From positions 1,426,001-1,490,000 of the forward strand of contig NZ_CANMOO010000001.1 in assembly GCF_947499585.1 (NCBI RefSeq): a stretch of DNA of 64,000 nucleotides, written 5' to 3'. Positions 52,842 through 62,047 of the stretch are shown here, one piece after another. Each line of letters opens with the position of its first letter. The first letter of the stretch is position 1. Position numbers and translations under genes: made by a program. The notes under the pieces are model-generated. The model made no database searches, was not told the DNA's origin, and saw only the letters and a program-made list of their open reading frames with translations. The stretch comes from an uncultured Allomuricauda sp. GTDB lineage: Bacteria; Bacteroidota; Bacteroidia; Flavobacteriales; Flavobacteriaceae.

Positions 52842-55800
52842 CTAATTAGGTAACTTTTTGGAAGTCTTGTCTTTAGCAGTGAAACGAATTAGACTATCTT
52901 TTCCCATAATCTCCGTGGATCGTTGAAGTTCTGGTGGAGTAATCTTCTTTTTCTTCTTTTTGAATACTTTCCGCATCAACTCTTTAAAACTATTAAAATC
53001 AACTTGATACGAAAGACCCAGGCCTTGTGTATATCCTTGACGTTCTGCCAAGAACTGTTGTATCTGGTTCTCTCTGTTAAAAATTTTAGCGCTTAAGGTT
53101 CCTTCCTCATTAAGCAGTACCTGAACTTCCACATCTCCTGCAACTACGGTCTCAGATACTCCACCAACAGGAACTCCTACCCTTCCATTGACCAAAACCC
53201 TATCTGATATTTGTGTAGAAACTGTTACTCCTATTCTATTTTCTGTTTGAATATCTGCATTAGCATCTAAATACCCTTGCTCATATGAAACGCCTAAATT
53301 GAATTTATCATTATCACCAGATAGGATTTGATTGAGAAGTCCAGATGCCGTTTGAATCAAGTTACCTGTTACAGCTTGTTGGTTTATACCTGTTTGTTCA
53401 TTTACAAAAGTTCCTTGAGCCAAAAGGAAAAATGCATTACGCTCTTTTACCGTTGGATCTTGTAATCTATATTCTAGTTCTGATTGCACCACAGAATTGG
53501 TGCCAGGAAAATCGATATCAAAGTTAATGTTGGGGCTTTCCAATTCGCCATCTAAGCGTACAACAACTTCTGTTGGTATTCTTGCTTTATATCCCTGGTT
53601 ATCCAGCAACGGTGCTGGATTGGCGTTAAGCGCATAAACAGCTTCCAGATTAAGTTGTGCAGCCAATGGATCACGCTCCCAAAGTATTGTGCCTCCGGGA
53701 CGTACCTGGAATTTCTTATCTATTACCCCTCCATACCTAAAATTGTACTCTCCAGTAACCGCGACAAATTCCCCATACATATTGAATTTTCCATTGGTAT
53801 TGATTTCTATAAGAAGAATACCTTCTCCTGTCCCTTTTAAGGAACTTCCTGTGCTCTGGTCCACCACAATTTCAACCTCAGCTTCTGGAGTTACCGCCAA
53901 GTCAAAAGCCATTTCCAAACCTTGGTAATCTTTTAGAACTCGTTCTTCTTTGAATGATTCGGAACCACCTTTTTCTATAAAATTGATAAATGAATAATCT
54001 CCAACACTCGTTACGTCACTAAGCGGTATTTTTAATGATGTTCCTCTTGCCGTGGTTGCATCCACCGCAATATTTAGAGCATCAGTAGAGCCATAAATAC
54101 TCCCCGTCCCATTTATAAAACCCTTTCCATAGTACAGCGCTTCTTCATCGAATTCGGTATTCAGAATCATAAAGCGGTTATTTTTTGTGTCTACATCCAA
54201 ATCAAGGGACCAATCATCAAAAGCGGTGTGGTTTATAGTTCCATCGAGAGTAGCTGTGGTACCTTCAACTACATCTGAAAGTCCAATATTGTCAAAGTAA
54301 AAAGTCTGGTCAAAAAGCCGAACTCGCGAATATGGTGCAAAATCATAATCTACATTTAGATAAGGTATGCCAATTCCTGCATCATTTAAACTAAGCGCAC
54401 CATTTATTGCAGGGTTAGAAACACTTCCTGTTATTTTGGCATTTCCGCTAACACTACCTCTAATATTTGAGACTACTCCATCCCCTAAAGCACTGAAAGG
54501 TTCAAGACGAAAATCGGTGAAGTTTGCGGCCAGATCCAACTGTCTATTATTGTTTTGGTTTGTAACCTTGCCATTTACACTCAACCGCTCTTTTCCATTA
54601 TCATTTAAATAGGTGCTAACGCCAAACTGTGTTAAATCATTATTCCCAAAAATGCCTATTTCTAAATCTCCTTGACGGATTTTGTTAATACTAAAATCCC
54701 TAATATTTAAACTGGAAGTTGGTAAATACTTACCATCTTTTTGCAAAATGTTGAGAAACCCATCTACGGATCCATCCAATTTTAAGCTGTCTATTTCTGG
54801 AGTTATCTTACTGAGTGAGACAATTTTAAACTGTAGGTCCAAATCCTTGTATGTTGAATCTGCCAATTCTCCCCGTAGTCTTATTTGTTCCCTATCACTA
54901 TTGTCCATTACAACGTCCTCAATCCTAATACTGTCCAAAGTTCTATTGATAATAACTTTGTTTTTGTTGTTACCATCTTTATTAAGCACCCAAACATTTC
55001 CCTTGAAATTGACATCAGATTTTTTTAGTCCGATTACCGATTTGTTTTCTTTATTGAATGTATGATAGAAATTAAGCTTATAGCTGTCGTTGTACTCACT
55101 TCCTCCTCTAAACTCTGTTCTAAAGAATAAGGTATCCTTTAATTTGGTGTTAATAAGGTTGAAATCCTTTACATCATAGTAAACTGTGGACATATCCTCA
55201 ACTGAAACGAAGGTGTTAAACAGTGGGTTCTTATTGTCAATTTTCAGTTCTATATTGTCAAAATCATTTCCAAAGGCTTCAATACTCGGAGACTTAAAGG
55301 TGAGTTTAAAATCTCCTTCATCTGAAACTATATTCCCTCGAATAAAGGTATTAGGGTCAAAAACAACCTCAGGAAAAAACACATCAACTATTTTATTATA
55401 GATTTTAAAGTTAAAGTTGAGCCTTTGTCCTTCCGATATCTCGAAAGGTTTGTAGTTTGTGTAGATGCTTCCTATGGAGTTCTGCACCAGTTTTCCTATT
55501 TCTTTTACCTTGAATTTTCCTTTTACATAGCCGGTAATAATGTCTGGAGAATTTATTTCCACGGTTCGCACAGTATCTTGATCAAATGAGGAGGATACTG
55601 CAAAATCATCAAAATAATAGGTTTCGTTCTTATTTTGATACGTGGTATTTGAAAAACGTAATTGCCCCATGATATTATCCAGGGTGGTACCTTCAATGTC
55701 CATATTTAAATCTCCTTTAAAAATAGATACACTGTCATTGATGAAGTTTAACTTTTTAAGATCTGCATGAGCCACAGAAGCAATGAAGTTGAAGTTATTG

Positions 55801-57263
55801 GCATTGTCTCCAAAATCAGCCAATCCCTTAAAATCAAATTGAAAATTTTCATCTTTACTCACTAAAGAACCATCAAAAAGTTTTTCTTTTAAAACTCCAG
55901 ATACCTTAAGGTTGTTGTATTCATAATTATTGAATTCCAATTTATATACTTCTCCAATAACCTCTGTATTCAAATATTCAGATGTAAAACCTTTTCCTTC
56001 CACATTGACATCCATAGTAGCTATACCCAACTGGTCATTTTCTGCAAAATTTCCTAAATCAAAATTTATTAGTGACACAAATCCAATGTAAGAAGCGTCA
56101 TCTATTGCTTGAATGTTGGTCATTTGCAAATCCGTATAACTACTACCTATGGCGGTGTTCAAATTAATCTGCACATCTAAGGAAGTTTCCGTCACCTCCG
56201 CATCTCCTCGGATGGTAAACTGACCAAGTCTTTGTATGGAAGAAGGGATATTTTTCCCTAAAATATTCGGTAAAAGCGATCTTAGCTGATAGTAACTAGA
56301 TGTAAGGTTATCTATATCTGATCGCATTATAAATGGAGCTTCTTTGCTAAACATATTGTCAAACTCAAAGTCGCCTCTAATACCAGTATTTTCAGATTGG
56401 ATAAATAATTCCTTTACTTGTAATTTGTTTAATACCCCACTTAAATTTCCGGCAAATGAAACTACTTTATCCGTACCAAATTCATTGTAAAATGAGTTGA
56501 CTTCGTTAAGTGCTATAGTGGATTCATTAAAATCTGCAACGACATTCACCCGATCTAAAAATTCTTTAAAATCTTCACGATTATAATTGAATACCAAGTC
56601 GCCTTTAATTTTAGATTCTTTGGTTTCAATTCTTAAGGAATCAAAACGCATCTGCTGTTTGGTATACTTAAATTCCGTAGAAAGGTTTTTTAACCGTAAC
56701 CCTCGTTTAGTCTCCAGTGATAAACCATTAATGCCAAGAGTAACTTCAGGCCCCAAAACTTGAAAGTCTTTTGCCAACACATCCATACTGGAGAAATCCA
56801 ATATCTTTTGAGACTCCAAGTTTTCATCAATAAGTTTAAATTTCCCTTCCGAAATTTGTATTTCATCAGACGACATAAAAAAAGGTGGAGTGCCCGGTGC
56901 TCTGGGTTGTCCATCATCTAATTTTGCAACAAATACATCTAAATTGGTATCCCTCTCCCCTTTATAGGTTTTCAAATTGAAAAACAAGCCATCCACATCA
57001 ATATCACCAAACTCCATTTTACCATTGGCCATATTTCTAATGTTTAGAATGGAGGTGGTCAATTTTTCAATATAAACCAAGGTATCTTTTTGGTAATCTT
57101 CAACATAAATTCCCTTTATACCGGTGTTTAAATTGAATAATGATAAACTAAGACGATCTATGGAAATATTGGTGCCAAATTCTTCATTTAGAGATTCTGT
57201 GGCATATTTGGCCATCTTGGTCTGAACAGCAGGAATTGAAAGTATCAAGGAGCCCAATACCAT
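52842..57263 (-). CDS. tamB: Translocation and assembly module protein TamB
   Basis: The product is at least 1473 aa, made almost wholly of beta-strand repeats that form the long AsmA/TamB bridge between inner and outer membranes. The C-terminal DUF490/TamB domain is around residues 1100-1420 (GEFVAVTGEYNFRYGGVIDKKF, FDIDFPGTNSVVQSELEYRLQ). SIPAVQTKMAKYATESLN near the start is the usual post-anchor motif. The ATG at 57263 lies inside the membrane anchor: 20 further in-frame codons without ATG, GTG or TTG read R-K-L-R-K-I-L-L-R-F-I-L-A-I-L-L-L, a typical anchor. The true start may be an ATC at 57317 or another rare codon. TamB moves phospholipids and assists outer-membrane assembly. Confidence 0.93.
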   Translation of the reverse strand: MVLGSLILSIPAVQTKMAKYATESLNEEFGTNISIDRLSLSLFNLNTGIKGIYVEDYQKDTLVYIEKLTTSILNIRNMANGKMEFGDIDVDGLFFNLKTYKGERDTNLDVFVAKLDDGQPRAPGTPPFFMSSDEIQISEGKFKLIDENLESQKILDFSSMDVLAKDFQVLGPEVTLGINGLSLETKRGLRLKNLSTEFKYTKQQMRFDSLRIETKESKIKGDLVFNYNREDFKEFLDRVNVVADFNESTIALNEVNSFYNEFGTDKVVSFAGNLSGVLNKLQVKELFIQSENTGIRGDFEFDNMFSKEAPFIMRSDIDNLTSSYYQLRSLLPNILGKNIPSSIQRLGQFTIRGDAEVTETSLDVQINLNTAIGSSYTDLQMTNIQAIDDASYIGFVSLINFDLGNFAENDQLGIATMDVNVEGKGFTSEYLNTEVIGEVYKLEFNNYEYNNLKVSGVLKEKLFDGSLVSKDENFQFDFKGLADFGDNANNFNFIASVAHADLKKLNFINDSVSIFKGDLNMDIEGTTLDNIMGQLRFSNTTYQNKNETYYFDDFAVSSSFDQDTVRTVEINSPDIITGYVKGKFKVKEIGKLVQNSIGSIYTNYKPFEISEGQRLNFNFKIYNKIVDVFFPEVVFDPNTFIRGNIVSDEGDFKLTFKSPSIEAFGNDFDNIELKIDNKNPLFNTFVSVEDMSTVYYDVKDFNLINTKLKDTLFFRTEFRGGSEYNDSYKLNFYHTFNKENKSVIGLKKSDVNFKGNVWVLNKDGNNKNKVIINRTLDSIRIEDVVMDNSDREQIRLRGELADSTYKDLDLQFKIVSLSKITPEIDSLKLDGSVDGFLNILQKDGKYLPTSSLNIRDFSINKIRQGDLEIGIFGNNDLTQFGVSTYLNDNGKERLSVNGKVTNQNNNRQLDLAANFTDFRLEPFSALGDGVVSNIRGSVSGNAKITGSVSNPAINGALSLNDAGIGIPYLNVDYDFAPYSRVRLFDQTFYFDNIGLSDVVEGTTATLDGTINHTAFDDWSLDLDVDTKNNRFMILNTEFDEEALYYGKGFINGTGSIYGSTDALNIAVDATTARGTSLKIPLSDVTSVGDYSFINFIEKGGSESFKEERVLKDYQGLEMAFDLAVTPEAEVEIVVDQSTGSSLKGTGEGILLIEINTNGKFNMYGEFVAVTGEYNFRYGGVIDKKFQVRPGGTILWERDPLAAQLNLEAVYALNANPAPLLDNQGYKARIPTEVVVRLDGELESPNINFDIDFPGTNSVVQSELEYRLQDPTVKERNAFFLLAQGTFVNEQTGINQQAVTGNLIQTASGLLNQILSGDNDKFNLGVSYEQGYLDANADIQTENRIGVTVSTQISDRVLVNGRVGVPVGGVSETVVAGDVEVQVLLNEEGTLSAKIFNRENQIQQFLAERQGYTQGLGLSYQVDFNSFKELMRKVFKKKKKKITPPELQRSTEIMGKDSLIRFTAKDKTSKKLPN

Positions 57264-57331
57264 TAGTAGCAGAATCGCTAATATAAATCGTAACAGTATT
57301 TTCCTTAGTTTTCTGATAGGGCTTTATGTTT

Positions 57332-57339
57332 TACCTTTG
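57332..57339 (+). promoter_or_regulatory. -7 promoter element for tsaD
   Basis: TACCTTTG, a full TAnnTTTG match, 26 bases before the GTG start at 57366. It lies within the very short divergent region shared with tamB. Confidence 0.5.
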
Positions 57340-57365
57340 CTTGACCAATTTTTGTTCCAAAACCT

Positions 57366-58394
57366 GTGGTAAATAAAAAAATATACATTCTTGCAATAGA
57401 ATCTTCCTGTGATGATACTTCTGCGGCCATTTTGTGTAATACAAAAGTGTTAAGCAATGTAGTGGCAACACAAGAAATACACAAGCAATATGGAGGTGTT
57501 GTTCCAGAATTAGCATCTAGAGCCCATCAACAAAATATAGTTCCTGTAGTACATCAAGCCTTGGCCAAGGCAAATATCGATAAAAAACAACTATCCGCCA
57601 TAGCTTTTACTAGAGGTCCAGGACTTATGGGTTCTTTATTGGTAGGTGCTTCTTTTGCCAAGTCATTATCATTGGGGCTCAACATTCCATTGATTGAAGT
57701 AAACCACATGGAAGCCCATATTTTGGCACACTTTATTGATGATGAAAGCATGACAGTTCCAGAATTCCCTTTTTTGGGCATGACCATTAGTGGAGGACAT
57801 ACCCAGATTGTTAGGGTAAACAATTATTTTGACATGAAAGTGCTGGGCGAAACGTTGGATGATGCTGTAGGTGAAGCTTTTGATAAAAGTGCAAAATTGA
57901 TGGGGTTGCCGTATCCAGGCGGGCCATTAGTAGACAAAAATGCACAACTTGGGAACCCAAGAGCGTTTGATTTTCCAAAACCAAAAGTTGAAGGACTTAA
58001 TTTTAGTTTTAGCGGGTTAAAAACAAGTATTCTATATTTTCTACAGCGAGAAACAAAAAAGAATCCTGGTTTTATTGCTGAAAACATCAATGATATCTGC
58101 GCTTCTGTACAGTATACTATCTTAGAAATTTTAATGGACAAGCTCAAACTTGCGGTAAAGCAAACTGGAATTCAACAGATTGCCATAGGAGGAGGAGTTG
58201 CGGCCAACTCTGGTATTAGGGCAAGACTAAAAGAAGCTGAAGAAACATTGGGATGGAAAACCTATATTCCCAAATTCCAATATTGCACGGACAATGCAGC
58301 GATGATAGGCATTGTTGGTTATTTAAAATTTCTAGAAAAACAATTCACTGACCAAAGCGTAGGGGCCAAAGCCAGATATGCTATTGGAAGTTGA
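57366..58394 (+). CDS. tsaD: tRNA N6-adenosine threonylcarbamoyltransferase TsaD (GTG start)
   Basis: This 342-aa ASKHA-fold enzyme adds the threonylcarbamoyl group to A37 of ANN-reading tRNAs with TsaB, TsaE and TsaC. It begins YILAIESSCDDTSAAIL. The metal-binding histidines are H114 and H118 in VNHMEAHILAH. ISGGHTQIV (about 140) and AIGGGVAANSGIR are the other signatures. The start is a GTG placed 26 bases after a full -7 element. The gene is divergent from tamB. Confidence 0.96.
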   Translation: MVNKKIYILAIESSCDDTSAAILCNTKVLSNVVATQEIHKQYGGVVPELASRAHQQNIVPVVHQALAKANIDKKQLSAIAFTRGPGLMGSLLVGASFAKSLSLGLNIPLIEVNHMEAHILAHFIDDESMTVPEFPFLGMTISGGHTQIVRVNNYFDMKVLGETLDDAVGEAFDKSAKLMGLPYPGGPLVDKNAQLGNPRAFDFPKPKVEGLNFSFSGLKTSILYFLQRETKKNPGFIAENINDICASVQYTILEILMDKLKLAVKQTGIQQIAIGGGVAANSGIRARLKEAEETLGWKTYIPKFQYCTDNAAMIGIVGYLKFLEKQFTDQSVGAKARYAIGS

Positions 58395-58430
58395 TTTTTA
58401 ATTTCTAACTTTTCACTTTCAAATTGAAAA

Positions 58431-58757
58431 ATGGCATATAACGAAGAAATAGTCTCTAGAATACGCCATGCTTTGGCAATATTTCCAGAAGAATTTACCG
58501 AAAAGAAAATGTTTGGAGGAGTTGCTTTTTTATATCACGGGAAAATGACCGTAGGCCCTGTAAAGAATGATTTAATGGTACGGATTGTAGATAATAAAAT
58601 GCCAAATATTTTAAATCAAGAATTTGTAAGACCAATGGATTTTACTGGAAAACCAATGAAAGAGTTTGTTTTTGTATCCCCTGAAGGTTTTAAAACTGAA
58701 GAACAGCTTCAAAACTGGATTGAACTTGGTCTGGAACACGCAAAAAGTAAATTATAG
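58431..58757 (+). CDS. TfoX/Sxy N-terminal domain protein
   Basis: The 108-aa product consists only of the TfoX_N domain: EKKMFGGVAFLYHGKMTVGPVKNDLMVRI is the defining segment, followed by MDFTGKPMKEFVFVSPEGF. Sxy/TfoX promotes competence genes in gamma-proteobacteria, but stand-alone N-domain proteins are widespread and their role here is unknown. It lies between tsaD and rsmE, 2 bases before rsmE, so it is in that operon. Confidence 0.9.
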   Translation: MAYNEEIVSRIRHALAIFPEEFTEKKMFGGVAFLYHGKMTVGPVKNDLMVRIVDNKMPNILNQEFVRPMDFTGKPMKEFVFVSPEGFKTEEQLQNWIELGLEHAKSKL

Positions 58758-58759
58758 CC

Positions 58760-59464
58760 ATGCAACTCTTTTACAACCCATCTCTTGACAATAGCTTTAA
58801 GCAATTCTTTTTCTCTCCTGAGGAAAGCAAACATATTTTAAAGGTTCTAAGAAAAAAAGAAGGGGATATTTTACACATTACCAATGGAAAAGGATACCTC
58901 TTTCAGGCTGAAATCTTAACAGCAGATCTTAGAAAATGCAAAGCGCAAATAATTTCTACGGAAAAGAGTATTCCTAAACGCTACAGCCTCCATCTTGCAG
59001 TTGCCCCAACTAAAATGAACGACCGCTACGAATGGTTTTTAGAAAAAGCTACAGAAATAGGTGTTGATGAAATAACCCCTATCATTTGCGAACATTCTGA
59101 GAGAAAGACCGTAAAATTAGAACGTATGGAGCGGGTGTTGCAATCCGCAATGAAACAATCATTGCAAACCCATTTACCCAAGTTAAATCCTGCAATTTCC
59201 TATAAAGAATTTATGAATCAGGAAATGAGCGGTCTCAAATTTATTGCGCATTGTGATGAAGGTGAAAAAATGGAGCTAAAAAGAAGGGTTGCAGCAGACA
59301 AAGACCTTGTCATTCTTATAGGTCCCGAGGGCGATTTTTCAAAGAACGAAATTAATCAAGCATATAACAAAGGTTTTGTTCCAGTATCTCTCGGGAACAA
59401 TCGCTTAAGAACTGAAACAGCAGCTATTGTTGCCTGCACAACCGTTTCCATCATTAATAGCTAA
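58760..59464 (+). CDS. rsmE: 16S rRNA (uracil-1498-N3)-methyltransferase RsmE
   Basis: The product is 234 aa. An N-terminal PUA-like RNA-binding region (EESKHILKVLRKKEGDILH) is followed by a SPOUT-type knotted methyltransferase domain with LILIGPEGDFSKNEI and SLGNNRLRTETAAIVA, the SAM-binding knot. It methylates U1498 of 16S rRNA. It starts 2 bases after the TfoX-N gene, and its stop overlaps the convergent DUF1223 gene by 4 bases. Confidence 0.95.
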   Translation: MQLFYNPSLDNSFKQFFFSPEESKHILKVLRKKEGDILHITNGKGYLFQAEILTADLRKCKAQIISTEKSIPKRYSLHLAVAPTKMNDRYEWFLEKATEIGVDEITPIICEHSERKTVKLERMERVLQSAMKQSLQTHLPKLNPAISYKEFMNQEMSGLKFIAHCDEGEKMELKRRVAADKDLVILIGPEGDFSKNEINQAYNKGFVPVSLGNNRLRTETAAIVACTTVSIINS

Positions 59465-60246
59465 ACAGTAATCGGGGTTTTAGCAGCGCCAGTAATATCC
59501 AAATCATCAGTCTCAATAAGTACCATCAAAGTCAACTTATCCTTTGAAGACACAATCTCTGGAACTGCAATTGAAGATGTTCCTTTTTTAGTGGCCATCG
59601 GAATATATTTTTCCGCCACTACTATGTTGCTATTCTTTAAAGTTCTGTTTCTGTTTTCTCCTCTTTTAACAGAAGTTGTGCGCTCATCCAGTACTAAAAC
59701 AACCCTTAGCAGTTTGTCTTTCAAATCTCCTTCAATAGAATAGTCAAACGATATTGAATTATGACTGGATTCATTAATATCCAAGTCTAAAACGTTATTG
59801 GTCTTTTTTGCTTTGTATTCGTTAATCTTAGAATACATTTTAGATTGATTTGAACCCACAAAATGCTCTTTTCCATTAATGACCAATTGTGGTGTGTAAT
59901 TACTTCGATATTGGAACTTTCTATTATAGTCCCTCTGTTTTTTTGTATAGACCGATTTACTAAAAGGATCTTCCCAACCTATGTAGTTCCAATAGTCCAC
60001 ATGATAAGACAATGCATAAACCTCTTCCGTATACTGGTTTTTCACTTTCTCCAAAAGCACATCAGCTGGTGGACAACTAGAACAACCTTGTGAAGTAAAG
60101 AGTTCTAAAACTACGGGAGCTTTATGTACTATAGTTTCAATCTTTTTGTCCGCATACTTCACCTGTTCCATACCATCTGCTTTATACAATGTCACAAGTG
60201 ACATTCCAAAAAGAGCCATCGAAGAAATTATGATTTTTTTAAACAT
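59461..60246 (-). CDS. DUF1223 thioredoxin-fold exported protein
   Basis: The product is 261 aa with a signal segment (KKIIISSMALFGMSLVTLY). A thioredoxin-like domain has VLELFTSQGCSSCPPADVLL, the C-x-x-C centre that defines DUF1223. Conserved HVDYWNYIGWEDPFS and RQRDYNRKF-like stretches follow. It is probably a periplasmic oxidoreductase or chaperone of unknown substrate. It diverges from the DUF4159 gene, 39 bases apart. Confidence 0.9.
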   Translation of the reverse strand: MFKKIIISSMALFGMSLVTLYKADGMEQVKYADKKIETIVHKAPVVLELFTSQGCSSCPPADVLLEKVKNQYTEEVYALSYHVDYWNYIGWEDPFSKSVYTKKQRDYNRKFQYRSNYTPQLVINGKEHFVGSNQSKMYSKINEYKAKKTNNVLDLDINESSHNSISFDYSIEGDLKDKLLRVVLVLDERTTSVKRGENRNRTLKNSNIVVAEKYIPMATKKGTSSIAVPEIVSSKDKLTLMVLIETDDLDITGAAKTPITV

Positions 60247-60254
60247 GAATACTG

Positions 60255-60262
60255 TATTTTTG
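60255..60262 (+). promoter_or_regulatory. -7 promoter element for the DUF4159 gene
   Basis: TATTTTTG, a full TAnnTTTG match, 24 bases before the ATG at 60286. No TTG at -33 spacing. Confidence 0.45.
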
Positions 60263-60285
60263 ATTTCTTAGTTATTCGTAGGGAA

Positions 60286-60936
60286 ATGAGACAACTTACC
60301 AAGCTATGTGGTTTTTTAACTTTTTTTGTGATAGGCCTTTGCCACTCCCAAGAAATTGCGATTCTAAAATACGGTGGTGGCGGTGATTGGTATTCCAATC
60401 CTACGGCTTTGCCAAATTTGATTCAGTTCTGCAATAGCAACATAGGCACCAAAATAAACCCAAAGCCAGAAACGGTAGAGATTGGCAGCGTTTCTATATT
60501 TCAATATCCCTATCTTCACATGACCGGTCACGGAAACGTTTTTTTTACTGATGAAGAAGCAGAAAACTTAAGTACTTATCTGCTATCAGGCGGTTTTTTA
60601 CATATTGATGATAATTACGGCATGGAACCTTATTTAAGAAGGGAATTGGAAAAAGTATTTCCAAATAAACAATTAGAGGAACTCGGTGCTGATCATCCTA
60701 TTTTTAATCAGAAGTATAAATTCCCAGCTGGCTTGCCCAAAATCCATGAACATGATGGAAAAAGGCCTCAAGCCCTAGGTATTTTTGAAGAAGGAAGACT
60801 AGTTTTATTGTTCACTTTTGAAAGTGATTTAGGGGATGGTTGGGAAGACCCATCGGTACATAACGACCCAGAAGAAATTAGATTGAAAGCACTACAAATG
60901 GGTGCCAATATTGTGGAATATGCCTTTAAAAGCTAG
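60286..60936 (+). CDS. DUF4159 domain exported protein
   Basis: The product is 216 aa with a signal peptide (RQLTKLCGFLTFFVIGLCHSQ). The remainder is a single DUF4159 domain: ILKYGGGGDWYSNPTALPNL, YPYLHMTGHGNVFFTDEE, GGFLHIDDNYGMEPYLRREL and DHPIFNQKYKFP. DUF4159 resembles glutamine-amidotransferase-like folds and is known next to gliding or MoxR/DUF58 systems in Bacteroidota. The function is not established. It is 3 bases before the transporter gene, so they are co-transcribed. Confidence 0.9.
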   Translation: MRQLTKLCGFLTFFVIGLCHSQEIAILKYGGGGDWYSNPTALPNLIQFCNSNIGTKINPKPETVEIGSVSIFQYPYLHMTGHGNVFFTDEEAENLSTYLLSGGFLHIDDNYGMEPYLRRELEKVFPNKQLEELGADHPIFNQKYKFPAGLPKIHEHDGKRPQALGIFEEGRLVLLFTFESDLGDGWEDPSVHNDPEEIRLKALQMGANIVEYAFKS

Positions 60937-60939
60937 CTT

Positions 60940-62040
60940 ATGACCTCTAAAACTATAGCCAACGGAATTTTAAGGGCAGTAACCATTATTGTTGGTATTG
61001 TTCTTTTGGGGTATTTTTTATTTAAGATTCAATCCGTTCTGGCCTATTTGGCCATTGCAGCGGTAATTGCACTTTTAGGAAGACCAATAGTTCTTTTTTT
61101 AAGACGAAAACTAAAATTCCCAAATACCCTTGCTGTTATCGTTACTATGGTCCTGATGTTAGCTATTTTTCTTGGAATTCTAGCACTCTTTATTCCTTTG
61201 ATTTCTGAACAAAGTAAAAACCTGTCTCTTTTGGATATTGAAGCTTTAAAAGCAGATGTAAATACACTTTACTTACAGATTCTAGAATATTTTGGCGCTA
61301 CCACGGACAACGTTACCCACTTGATTGAAGACTCGGATTTGGAGAAAAATGTATTGGAAGGATTAGATTTGGGATTTATCCCAGACTTCCTTAATTCATT
61401 TGTCAACATATTGAGCAACTTTAGCATTGGTCTTTTTTCCGTTCTTTTTATTTCATTTTTCTTTTTAAAAGATAGCAAGCTTTTCCAAAATGGCATGCTG
61501 ACTTTTGTTCCTGACAATAAAGAAAGTAATTTGGTGAAATCTGTTGATAAAATCAATGGGTTACTATCCAGATATTTTGCTGGAATTTTACTTCAACTTT
61601 TTATTTTATTCGTTATTTATACCATTGCACTTTTAGTTGCTGGGGTAGAAAATGCCATTGTAATTGCATTCCTTTGCGCACTCTTCAATATCATTCCATA
61701 CATAGGTCCAATCATCGGTGGTGCAATCATGATAACTTTGACCATGACCAGTTTTTTAGGAGCAGATTTCAGTACTGTAATTTTGCCAAAAGCACTATAC
61801 GTTTTTATAGGTCTAATCATTGGTCAACTTATTGATAATTTCTTTTCCCAACCCTTTATTTTTTCCACAAGTGTAAAATCACATCCTCTAGAAATTTTTC
61901 TTGTAATCATTATTGCGGGGCTTGTATTTGGTGTTGTTGGCATGGTGGTAGCTGTACCAGGATATACTGCAATAAAAGTGATTTTAAAAGAGTTTTTAGC
62001 TGAAAATTCGGTAGTCAAAAAGCTAACTAGAAACTTATAG
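60940..62040 (+). CDS. AI-2E family membrane transporter (PF01594)
   Basis: The 366-aa protein has about eight hydrophobic segments. The AI-2E signature is in the C-terminal half: FNIIPYIGPIIGGAIM and GQLIDNFFSQPFIFSTSVKSHPL (the last residues cover the conserved I-D-N motif), followed by FLVIIIAGLVFGVVGMVVAVP. Family members have been linked to autoinducer-2 export and Na+/H+ antiport. The substrate here is unknown. It belongs to the DUF4159 operon. Confidence 0.93.
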   Translation: MTSKTIANGILRAVTIIVGIVLLGYFLFKIQSVLAYLAIAAVIALLGRPIVLFLRRKLKFPNTLAVIVTMVLMLAIFLGILALFIPLISEQSKNLSLLDIEALKADVNTLYLQILEYFGATTDNVTHLIEDSDLEKNVLEGLDLGFIPDFLNSFVNILSNFSIGLFSVLFISFFFLKDSKLFQNGMLTFVPDNKESNLVKSVDKINGLLSRYFAGILLQLFILFVIYTIALLVAGVENAIVIAFLCALFNIIPYIGPIIGGAIMITLTMTSFLGADFSTVILPKALYVFIGLIIGQLIDNFFSQPFIFSTSVKSHPLEIFLVIIIAGLVFGVVGMVVAVPGYTAIKVILKEFLAENSVVKKLTRNL

Positions 62041-62047
62041 TTATAGT

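Noticed and set aside
58431..58757. Competence regulator TfoX
   Set aside because: Only the N-terminal domain is present, and no competence genes are near; stand-alone N-domains are common with unknown roles.
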